In this document: positions 5,468 through 11,073 of the stretch, in pieces | Position numbering within the stretch: position 1 is the stretch's first letter | How the letters are laid out: each line of letters starts with the position of its first letter | Source of the DNA: Anaerolineales bacterium UBA3082 | GTDB lineage: Bacteria; Chloroflexota; Anaerolineae; UBA7937 | Reading direction: 5' to 3' | Length of the DNA: 11,073 nt | Assembly (NCBI GenBank): GCA_002366595.1 | Contig: DFBK01000092.1 | Span: 1 to 11,073, forward strand | Translations under genes and position numbers: made by a program | The notes under the pieces: generated by a model | Seen by the model: only the letters and a program-made list of their open reading frames with translations | Told to the model about the DNA's origin: nothing | Databases searched by the model: none

Positions 5468-6121
5468 CTAGGAAGTCTCCATCAGTCCCTTTGCCACCTC
5501 CACCGCTTCGATGGCGTTTTCGGCATAACCGTCAGCGCCGATCTCCTCAGCCCAGGAAGGGGAAACAGCCGCTCCTCCTACCATCACCTTCACCCTGTCC
5601 CGAAGCCCGACCCCCTTCAGCGCCTCGATGACCGATTTCTGTTCGGGCATAGTGGTGGTCATGAGAGCCGAGAGGAGGAGTAGATTTGGCTTCAACTCTT
5701 GCACCTTCTGGATGAAGGTCTCGGCGGCCACATCGGGCCCCAAATCTAGGACATCGAAGCCGTTAGCCACGAGCATGGTGCAGACCAAGCGCTTGCCTAT
5801 CTCGTGGATGTCGCCTTCCACCGTGCCCGCTATTGCACTGCCCAATCGCTCCCGTTCTTGGTGCCTCCTCTTGAGTTCCGGCTCCAAAACCGCAAGGGCT
5901 GCCTGCATCGCCTCCGCTCCCATCACCAACTCGGGGAGGAAGAAATCGCCTTTCTCGAAGAGTTCCCCCACCTTTTGGATGCCCACTATATAGCCCTTGT
6001 TTATCGCCTCTAAGGGTGGGATCTCAAGGTGGAGGGCCTCTTGCGCCAGTTCGACGGCTCTCTCCTTTTCGCCGTCGATAACCGCCTGGACCATGCGAAT
6101 GAATAGTTCATCGTGGACCAT
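5468..6121 (-). CDS. Corrinoid (B12-binding) methyltransferase protein, MtbC/MttC-like
   Basis: Protein of 217 residues with the two-part layout of corrinoid carrier proteins. Residues 1-90 are the helical cap domain (VGELFEKGDFFLPELVMGAEAM at 51-72). Residues 93-217 are the Rossmann-like cobalamin-binding domain with GDIHEIG (D104-x-H106-x-x-G109, His being the lower cobalt ligand), LLLLSALMTTTM (147-158) and VMVGGAAVSP (179-188). Such proteins carry a methyl group on cobalt between a substrate-specific methyltransferase and an acceptor protein. No MttB/MtbA-type partner is adjacent; the gene follows a class I SAM methyltransferase with a 1-bp gap, and a homocysteine methyltransferase lies about 4.4 kb upstream on the same strand. 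The ribosome site AGAGGAG lies within the end of the preceding gene, pointing to coupled translation. Methyl donor unknown. Confidence 0.92.
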   Translation of the reverse strand: MVHDELFIRMVQAVIDGEKERAVELAQEALHLEIPPLEAINKGYIVGIQKVGELFEKGDFFLPELVMGAEAMQAALAVLEPELKRRHQERERLGSAIAGTVEGDIHEIGKRLVCTMLVANGFDVLDLGPDVAAETFIQKVQELKPNLLLLSALMTTTMPEQKSVIEALKGVGLRDRVKVMVGGAAVSPSWAEEIGADGYAENAIEAVEVAKGLMETS

Positions 6122-6122
6122 A

Positions 6123-6689
6123 TCATCTCCTCTCTATTATGAGCCAGAGATAGTGATCCTCCTCTTGGGAGGCGAGCACCCTTCCTCCTTCTGTCTCGAA
6201 GAGATCGACTAAGTCCTCCAGTCCGCTGAAGCGACTTCGCATCAACAGCAACCTCTCACCCAGAGCCACGGTCTTCACCGCCCACCGTTTCACATTGGGC
6301 TCCTGGACGACCAAGCGACCGTGGGAGGAGAGGACCCGAACCAGTTCTTGGGCAGCCCCACTCTGGTTGTGAAAGTGGTGAAAGGCGTCTACCACCAGGA
6401 TACGGCTGAAGCGGTCATCGGCGAAAGGAAGCGCTTCCACCTCGCCTCGCACCGCTGTCAACCCTTTTCTGGTAGCCTGACGCACCATCCCTGCTGAGTT
6501 GTCTAGGATGATTACCTGCCCGACCTGGTCGTGCAGGGTTTGGGCCACCCGCCCAGTCCCACCACCCACATCCAGGAGGCGGCCTGGAGTCGGCAAATCT
6601 AGGAGTTTCTTCAGATAAGCAGGGTCAGGTGAGCCAAAGATACGGTCATAGGAGGAAGCCATCAGGTCGAAGTGGCCGGTCAGCGGCAA
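6123..6689 (-). CDS. Class I SAM-dependent methyltransferase (UbiE/Methyltransf_11 type)
   Basis: Protein of 188 residues from TTG 6689. FDLMASSYD (7-15) is the common N-terminal helix motif; LLDVGGGTGR (38-47) is SAM-binding motif I; D63 in IILDNS is the acidic residue that binds the ribose; ALPFADDRF and VVDAFHHF (99-106) match the later motifs; GRLVVQEP (124-131) is the strand after the fifth helix. It probably methylates a small molecule or quinone-like substrate, but no specificity can be read. TTG 6689 is the first usable start after the previous gene's stop and has GAGAGG 8 bp upstream; ATG 6662 is the alternative but would remove the conserved FD. Notably the TAA of the disulfide oxidoreductase is in this same frame, two codons before the TTG. 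Confidence 0.85.
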   Translation of the reverse strand: MPLTGHFDLMASSYDRIFGSPDPAYLKKLLDLPTPGRLLDVGGGTGRVAQTLHDQVGQVIILDNSAGMVRQATRKGLTAVRGEVEALPFADDRFSRILVVDAFHHFHNQSGAAQELVRVLSSHGRLVVQEPNVKRWAVKTVALGERLLLMRSRFSGLEDLVDLFETEGGRVLASQEEDHYLWLIIERR

Positions 6690-6692
6690 CGG

Positions 6693-7397
6693 TTAGACCT
6701 CTCTTCCTTGGAGAGGGAGTATATTCTCCTTCCCCAAAGCCTTCAATACCCCCTCTACCATTAACGGCTCGGGCACGGCCCCGTCAACGAAGTGGGTCTC
6801 GTTGATCACCGTGCGGGGCACTCCTTGCACTTGGTATTTGATGGCTAGATGAGGGAACTCCATGGCCTCGAGGGCATCGGCCTGGATCTGGTCGCTCTCT
6901 AGAGCCATCTTATGCGTCAGGACGACCGCCCGGGGGCAGTATGGACAGGTGGGGGTGGTGAAGACTTGCATATGCACCGGCTCATCGATTTGGGCCAGGG
7001 CGGCTTTCGTCTCCTCCGAGAGGCTCGATTGGCCGGAGGAGACGGTCTTTATATCCTCAATGAGGGCGCTGAACTCGTACCCCGCGGGGACGCCGTAGTA
7101 GCGGATGCCATAGTCCTTCTCCCCTGGGGATGGGCCTTGGGGGTTTACCCCCAGGATAACGATGGCTGGGATCTTATCCACCTCGTACTTCTCTGCTACC
7201 TCTTTGTCGGTGATGAAGTTGTAGATCTCGGCGGTCACCTTGTCGGAGAGGGCAGCCACTTCTTCGACCATCATCCTGGTCTCTTCACAGTACTCGCATT
7301 CGATCTTCTGAGTGAACATCCCCAGTTTCACCGGGTTAGCCAAGCCCTCGAACTGCTTCTGGACCTGTTCCCTTTCTCTCTCTTTCAAGATAGGCAC
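6693..7397 (-). CDS. Two-domain protein disulfide oxidoreductase (PDO, glutaredoxin-like)
   Basis: Protein of 234 residues made of two thioredoxin folds, as in the Pyrococcus PDO. The N-terminal unit has C34-E-Y-C37 with its cis-Pro loop KIPAIV (75-80); the C-terminal unit has C151-P-Y-C154 and GVPRTVI. The TIGR02187-type family acts as cytosolic disulfide reductase/isomerase, common in thermophilic archaea and some thermophilic bacteria where cytosolic proteins carry disulfides. No signal peptide is present. The gene starts with GTG at 7397, supported by AAAGGAG six bases upstream. It lies 150 bp after tldE and two to three bases before the methyltransferase, so it starts a tightly packed three-gene set ending in the corrinoid protein. 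A role in keeping that set's cysteines or the corrinoid system reduced is speculative. Confidence 0.92.
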   Translation of the reverse strand: MPILKEREREQVQKQFEGLANPVKLGMFTQKIECEYCEETRMMVEEVAALSDKVTAEIYNFITDKEVAEKYEVDKIPAIVILGVNPQGPSPGEKDYGIRYYGVPAGYEFSALIEDIKTVSSGQSSLSEETKAALAQIDEPVHMQVFTTPTCPYCPRAVVLTHKMALESDQIQADALEAMEFPHLAIKYQVQGVPRTVINETHFVDGAVPEPLMVEGVLKALGKENILPLQGREV

Positions 7398-7413
7398 AGC
7401 GCGCTCCTTTCTA

Positions 7414-7539
7414 GTCTCTGTTATTTGGCCAAGTGGTTATGCCGATTAGAGCCAAGATGAGATGTAATGTACCTAAGTAGCCAACTATCGCGGCTAGACC
7501 CAGGCTGAAGATACCACTGTCGCTGAGATCTTGGATCCC
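7414..7539 (-). pseudogene. Short hydrophobic reading frame without a standard start (cryptic or decayed)
   Basis: Between tldE and the disulfide oxidoreductase, the minus strand is open for 42 codons from after TGA (7542-7540) to TAG (7413-7411). It reads DLSDSG then about 28 largely hydrophobic residues (GIFSLGLAAIVGYLG...LALIGITTW) and a polar tail PNNRD, exactly the profile of a single transmembrane peptide. No ATG or GTG occurs in frame and the only TTG is deep inside the hydrophobic part. It could be a remnant of a lost membrane-protein gene, a small protein using an unusual start, or chance. It stops just before the ribosome site of the next gene. I do not recognise a family. Confidence 0.3.
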
Positions 7540-7547
7540 TCAGCGGG

Positions 7548-8894
7548 TCATTTCCCGCCGATCTGCATCCCCTCGATGCGGATGGTGGGGGCTCCGGTAG
7601 AACCGTAGAAGGGCACAAACCGTAAATCGTCGGCGATAACTGTGATATTCTTCAATATCTCCCCCAGGGTGCTAGCCACGGTAACCCCGCTAACCGACTT
7701 TGTCACCTCCCCCTTTTCGATCCAGAGCCCGTTGGCAGCCACCGAGTAATCGCCGCTTACGGGGTTTATACCTCCGGTATTTAGAGTGCTTTTGACATAG
7801 AAGCCAGCCTCCACCCCTCTGATGAGTTCTTCTCTCGATAGGGGGGAGGGCTCTAGGTAGAAGTTAGTAGGGGAGACCCTGGGCAGATGGCGATAGGATC
7901 CTCGGGTCGCGTTCCCTGTGGATCGAGTTCCATCCTTCTGGGCGGTATAGTGGTCGTAGAGGAGATGGTTTAGCACCCCGCCCTCCATCACTCGGGTGAG
8001 CGAGGTGGGGACGCCTTCTCCATCGAAGGGGGCGGAGGCGTAGCCTCGCGGCAGGCGGCCGTTATCCACCAGGTTCACCGCCTCCGAGGCTACCTTTTGG
8101 CCCAACTTGCCCAGGAGAAAGGAGCGACCTCTTTGCATAGCCTCCCCGGTGAGGGCTTCTGATATGAAGAAAAGGAGTTCGGCCCCAGCGAAGGGGTCCA
8201 AGACCACGGTCGCTCTCTGGGTGCCAAGGGGCTTGCCGCCTAGAAGTTCCAGGGCTCTTTTTCCCGCTTCTTGCCCAATAGCGGTGGGGTCGAGTTCGCC
8301 GTAGAAGTTGGAGAGGCCCACCCCCAAGCCCGCTACTTGGCTCTTCTCGTCGCGGGCTACCGCTCGCAGATAAGTGGCGGTTACCGTTCGCTCATAGGAG
8401 TCCGCCAAACCTCGAGAGTTGGCCAGATATATATGCCAAGCCTCATCTTGATAGGTACAGCGGATGGTGGCTACGATGCGAGGGTCAAGAGAGAGGGCCG
8501 CCTCTTCCACCTCCTTGGCCAAGGCGACCTTCTCTTCAGGGGGAACGGTGTCCAGCGCCGGGTCGTAAAGGGCCAAATCTTCCTCTTCTATGGGTTGGGG
8601 TTGGGGCAAGGAGCGGTACTCGTCGGGGTCGGCGCTCTCGGCCAAGGTGAGGGCGTCTCTCCAACTCTCCTCGACCCCTTGAGGGCTCAAGTCGGAGGTA
8701 TAAGCGTAGCCCATACGACCTTCTTTGATGACCCGCACTCCCAGCCCCTTGGGGGTGGCCTGAGATAGTTGTTCCACCTGTCCTTTGTTGACCCCCACCA
8801 TGGTCGTCTGACCAGCCATGATGAGCGCCTCTGCCTCGACTCCTTTCCTGGAGACTTGCTCGACTACCGCCTGGGCCAATCTTAAATAGTCCAT
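7548..8894 (-). CDS. tldE: TldE/PmbA-type metalloprotease partner
   Basis: Protein of 448 residues from ATG 8894. It belongs to the TldD/PmbA (U62) family, recognisable from VNKGQVEQLSQATPKGLGVRVI near the N-terminus, DPFAGAELLFFISEALTGEAM in the centre, DGTRSTGNATRGSYRH and the C-terminal DYSVAANGLWIEKGE block. The HExxxH zinc motif of TldD is absent, as expected for the non-catalytic TldE half. With TldD it forms a heterodimeric peptidase that in E. coli matures microcin B17 and degrades unfolded peptides such as CcdA. ATG 8894 has GGAG 5 bp upstream and begins at the usual family start MDYLRLAQAVVEQ; ATG 8924, three bases after the tldD stop, would add ten residues. Operon with tldD is clear. 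Confidence 0.93.
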   Translation of the reverse strand: MDYLRLAQAVVEQVSRKGVEAEALIMAGQTTMVGVNKGQVEQLSQATPKGLGVRVIKEGRMGYAYTSDLSPQGVEESWRDALTLAESADPDEYRSLPQPQPIEEEDLALYDPALDTVPPEEKVALAKEVEEAALSLDPRIVATIRCTYQDEAWHIYLANSRGLADSYERTVTATYLRAVARDEKSQVAGLGVGLSNFYGELDPTAIGQEAGKRALELLGGKPLGTQRATVVLDPFAGAELLFFISEALTGEAMQRGRSFLLGKLGQKVASEAVNLVDNGRLPRGYASAPFDGEGVPTSLTRVMEGGVLNHLLYDHYTAQKDGTRSTGNATRGSYRHLPRVSPTNFYLEPSPLSREELIRGVEAGFYVKSTLNTGGINPVSGDYSVAANGLWIEKGEVTKSVSGVTVASTLGEILKNITVIADDLRFVPFYGSTGAPTIRIEGMQIGGK

Positions 8895-8927
8895 CGCTTC
8901 TCCACCAGCCTGCTCGCTGGACATAGG

Positions 8928-10313
8928 CTACTCTGTGCCTCCCACGATTATCTTGGGGATACGAAGGGTGGGTTGGCCCACGCCCACGGGCACCCTTTGC
9001 CCCTTTCCACAGCGCCCGAACCCTTTATCCATCTCGAAATCGTTCCCTACCATGTCGATCTCGCTCAAGATGGCAGGGCCGTTCCCCATCAGATTGGCCC
9101 CTCGGATGGGGGCGGTGATCTTGCCATCTTCTATGAGATACCCCTCGGTGACGCTGAAGACGAAGTCGCCCTTAGCCACATCCGCCTGGCCTCCACCCAA
9201 CCGTTTGACGTAGAGCCCTCTCTTGACCGAGCCTATTATCTCTTCCAGATAGCTATCGCCGGGAGCGATGATGGTGTTGGTCATGCGAGGGAGGGGAAGG
9301 TATCTAAATGACTCACGGCGTCCGTTCCCTGTGGAGCGTGCTTTCGCCTTCCTAGCCTCTGCCAAGTCCCACATATAACCCTTGAGAACCCCTTGATCTA
9401 TGAGGATGGTGGGCTGAGAAGGGGTGCCGTCGTCATCGAAGCGGAAGGAGCCTCGTCGAGCCGGAAGAGTGCTGTCGTCTATGAGGGTGATGAGGGAGGA
9501 GGCTACCTTCTCACCGATGCGACCAGCGAAGACGGAGGAGCCTTGATTTATGAAGTCCGCTTCCAGAGCGTGGCCGCAGGCCTCGTGGAATAGGACACCG
9601 CCCCAGCCGTTGCCCATCACCACCGACATCTCTCCCGCTGGTGCAGGACGGGCATCCAGCATCCTCACCGCCGACTGGGCTAACTCTTGGGCCTCTGCCA
9701 GGGGATCGATTCTGTCGAAAACCTCTAAACCCGACTGAGCCCCGATCCCGGAACGGATGGTTTGGATGATGCCTTTATCCTGAGCCACGACCGCTATCCG
9801 TATCTCGACGATCTCCCGGTCGTCCTCTGCCCAGAGCCCCTGGGAGTTATAGATCCAGACCTGTTGTCGGTATTCCAAGTAGCCGGCCTGGACTTGGCTC
9901 ACCCGAGGGTCGTAGCCCCGGGCTGCCTGATCGATCCGATGGAGGAGTTTGGCCTTCTCCCTCTCGGAGAGGCTATCCAAGGGCTTCTCTATGGGAAACT
10001 CTAAGGGGCTCAAACAGCGGGTGAAATCCAAAACCTGAGTTCTATGGGAGCCTTTGGCTGCTGAGGCGGCGGATCTAGCGGCTCTAAGTAAGCTTTTGCT
10101 GGACAGGTCGTCGGTGTAGGCGTAGGCCGCGGTATCTCCGTAGAAGACCCGAATGCCAGCCCCCCGGTCGGCTCCACGGAGGGCGTGCTCTATTTGGGAC
10201 TCCTCCAACTCCAGGCTGAGGGAGGTTCTATCTTCCAGATAGATCTCCGCTAGATCTCCACCGTTTCGTAGGGCTTCATCGAGTATCCGTCGGACAGTAT
10301 CTGGATCGAGCAT
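8928..10313 (-). CDS. tldD: TldD zinc metallopeptidase
   Basis: Protein of 461 residues, close to the usual family length. The catalytic HExxxH is intact as HEACGHALEADF (H243, E244, H248), and the C-terminal GFGRCGKGQ supplies Cys435, matching the cysteine zinc ligand of E. coli TldD. Other family blocks: IGEKVASSLITLIDD, RFDDDGTP, ARSTGNGRRESFRYLPLPRMTNT and the C-terminal GQPTLRIPKIIVGG. With TldE it forms a chamber-like cytosolic peptidase that only admits unfolded peptides. The start is well supported: GGGAGGACGAT directly precedes ATG 10313. Three bases separate its stop from the longest tldE frame. No precursor peptide for this protease is visible nearby. The gene lies immediately after a decayed membrane-protein fragment. 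Confidence 0.96.
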   Translation of the reverse strand: MLDPDTVRRILDEALRNGGDLAEIYLEDRTSLSLELEESQIEHALRGADRGAGIRVFYGDTAAYAYTDDLSSKSLLRAARSAASAAKGSHRTQVLDFTRCLSPLEFPIEKPLDSLSEREKAKLLHRIDQAARGYDPRVSQVQAGYLEYRQQVWIYNSQGLWAEDDREIVEIRIAVVAQDKGIIQTIRSGIGAQSGLEVFDRIDPLAEAQELAQSAVRMLDARPAPAGEMSVVMGNGWGGVLFHEACGHALEADFINQGSSVFAGRIGEKVASSLITLIDDSTLPARRGSFRFDDDGTPSQPTILIDQGVLKGYMWDLAEARKAKARSTGNGRRESFRYLPLPRMTNTIIAPGDSYLEEIIGSVKRGLYVKRLGGGQADVAKGDFVFSVTEGYLIEDGKITAPIRGANLMGNGPAILSEIDMVGNDFEMDKGFGRCGKGQRVPVGVGQPTLRIPKIIVGGTE

Positions 10314-10334
10314 ATCGTCCTCCCACTTTAGAGC

Positions 10335-10485
10335 CTATGACACCGGAAGAAATGGCTCCCTCTCATCCGGTGCTTCCCATAGAGGAGTGATGACGCTGTA
10401 GATTACCCCTAGGATGACATAGGGAAAGGAGAACCATTAGAGGGAGGTTCTTGGCTACCGTTTCTCTAATCCAGGATAGTTGCAC
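10335..10485 (-). pseudogene. Remnant N-terminus of an EAPDE-motif membrane protein (glycosyltransferase-like)
   Basis: In the 207-bp gap between the homocysteine methyltransferase and tldD, minus-strand codons from a GTG at 10485 read VQLSWIRETVAKNLPLMVLL, then the frame drifts. From 10436 another frame continues sensibly as WFSFPYVILGVIYSVITPLW followed by EAPDEREPFLPVS, stopping at TAG 10337-10335. A first transmembrane helix ending in a V-x-T-P-x-x-E-A-P-D-E loop and then x-x-H-F-x-x-V is the typical start of large PMT/GT39-like membrane glycosyltransferases common in Chloroflexota; here the His is replaced by Pro and everything downstream is missing. A frameshift near 10440 plus a 3' deletion explains it. 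The family assignment is from memory of the motif; the two-frame structure is seen directly. Confidence 0.5.
10341..10372. repeat. Imperfect inverted repeat upstream of tldD
   Basis: On the minus strand CACCGGATGAGA and TTTCTTCCGGTG form a 12-pair stem with one mismatch and one G-T pair around an 8-base loop, 28 bp before the tldD start and inside the decayed membrane-protein fragment. It has no T tract, so it is unlikely to be an intrinsic terminator; it may be an mRNA leader structure or chance. Confidence 0.35.
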
Positions 10486-10520
10486 TTTGCCTCGCCTGAT
10501 AGGGTTGGTGAACGACCCGG

Positions 10521-11073
10521 TTAAAGAGTTGAAGGCTTCCCTAGGGCCCGGGCCATGGAGGCGATATGTTGCGGCGTGGAGCCGCAGCAGGCGCCGATGA
10601 TCCTCACCCCCAGTTCGGCATACCGGAGGGCGTATTGGGCCATAACCTCCGGGGTGGCGTCATACTGGGTGCGTCCCTGGAGGAGACGGGGGAGGCCAGC
10701 ATTGGGCTGGGCCACGAGAACGGCCTCTGGACAGGTCTCCCTCATCTCCTCCATCACCTTCTCCACCTCTTGGGGGCCGGTGCCACAGTTGGCCCCCATC
10801 GCCTCTACCCCCCAACTACTGAGGGTTTCTGCCGCCTTCCTGGGGCTGACCCCCATGACGGTGTGTAACTTGGTGTCGAAGGTCATGGTGCAGACAAGGG
10901 GCAAGTTGGTACTTTCCTGCGCCCCGTTTATGGCCGCTTCCACCTCCTTGAGGTCGGCCATGGTCTCGATGATGAGAAGATCAGCCCCCCCATCGGCTAA
11001 CCCTTTGGCCTGCTCAGCGAAAGCCTCTCTCGCCTCTTCGAAGGTGAGGGTCCCCAGAGGGGGGAAGAACTCC
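10521..11073 (-). CDS. Homocysteine S-methyltransferase (MetH N-terminal-type domain), 5' truncated by the window
   Basis: The frame is open to the window edge, so only the last 183 residues are visible; the ATG at 10961 is internal, since EFFPPLG...GGADLLIIET upstream continues the barrel. Key blocks: GANCGTGPQEV (zinc ligand Cys at 10785-10787), QPNAGLPRLLQGRTQYDATPE, and IIGACCGSTPQHI with the paired zinc cysteines (10584-10589). These three cysteines are the Zn site that activates homocysteine in the BHMT/MetH family, where a methyl group is passed to make methionine. PNAGLP is typical of the MetH and HMT/MTHFR branch. The protein ends (TAA 10523-10521) right after this domain, without fused pterin- or B12-binding modules at its C-terminus. 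It could therefore work with the separate corrinoid protein at 5468-6121. The missing N-terminus should start the barrel. Confidence 0.92.
   Translation of the reverse strand, partial: EFFPPLGTLTFEEAREAFAEQAKGLADGGADLLIIETMADLKEVEAAINGAQESTNLPLVCTMTFDTKLHTVMGVSPRKAAETLSSWGVEAMGANCGTGPQEVEKVMEEMRETCPEAVLVAQPNAGLPRLLQGRTQYDATPEVMAQYALRYAELGVRIIGACCGSTPQHIASMARALGKPSTL

Noticed and set aside
6912..7460. 182-codon plus-strand frame opposite the disulfide oxidoreductase
   Set aside because: Its sequence is the antisense of a clear two-CxxC oxidoreductase with good ribosome site; no family features on the plus strand.
7543..7558. GCGGG/CCCGC hairpin across the tldE stop as a terminator
   Set aside because: Only 5 bp of stem and no T run; tldE and the oxidoreductase may well be co-transcribed.
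8271..8768. 165-codon plus-strand frame opposite tldE
   Set aside because: Gly-rich shadow translation with no recognisable domain, fully inside a well-supported family member.
764..10313. A ribosomal peptide (RiPP) locus: SagB-like dehydrogenase plus TldD/TldE, which both occur in azole-peptide biosynthesis
   Set aside because: No YcaO cyclodehydratase, no precursor peptide, no exporter; the genes are on opposite strands 6.5 kb apart with housekeeping genes between, and the dehydrogenase is predicted to be exported.
10341..10372. Inverted repeat before tldD as a terminator for the homocysteine methyltransferase gene
   Set aside because: No T tract on the minus strand and a gap of about 150 bp after the upstream stop; kept only as a repeat.

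Overview
The window is a gene-dense, G+C-rich stretch of a bacterial chromosome. Purine-rich coding strands, frequent ATA/AGG codons, GGAGG-type ribosome sites and a mix of genes shared with archaea and deep-branching bacteria (archaemetzincin, archaeal-type phosphoglycerate mutase, two-domain protein disulfide oxidoreductase, TldD/TldE) suggest a thermophilic or anaerobic deep-branching lineage. The EAPDE-motif membrane-protein remnant near 10.4 kb is of a kind I associate with Chloroflexota. That placement is an inference, not a proof.

Layout. 1-594 (+) is the end of a tetratricopeptide-repeat protein built on an exact 102-bp period. 764-2011 (+) pairs a Tat/lipoprotein-type nitroreductase (SagB/ThcOx-like) with an archaemetzincin. 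2030-2506 (-) is a TrmO/TsaA-type tRNA methyltransferase, convergent with the archaemetzincin. A 139-bp divergent region with two recognisable sigma-70 promoters separates it from a + strand operon: Nudix hydrolase, cofactor-independent phosphoglycerate mutase and a MoaD-MoaE fusion (2646-4963), ending in a strong stem-loop terminator. cutA (5007-5327, -) converges on that terminator.

From 5468 to 11073 everything is on the minus strand. In transcription order: a homocysteine S-methyltransferase (5' end outside the window); a decayed N-terminal fragment of an EAPDE-type membrane protein; tldD; tldE; a short hydrophobic reading frame without a normal start; a protein disulfide oxidoreductase; a class I SAM-dependent methyltransferase; and a corrinoid (B12-binding) protein. 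Junctions from the oxidoreductase to the corrinoid protein are 1-3 bp, so translation is probably coupled.

Functionally the window is mostly housekeeping: tRNA modification, glycolysis, molybdopterin synthesis, peptide/protein quality control and one-carbon transfer. The less ordinary points are the exported flavoprotein plus metalloprotease pair, a stand-alone homocysteine methyltransferase with a separate corrinoid protein about 4.4 kb downstream, the phosphoglycerate mutase with Glu in place of an expected metal-binding His, and two short decayed or cryptic membrane reading frames in the minus-strand gene run. I see no tRNA, rRNA, CRISPR, transposase or phage gene.
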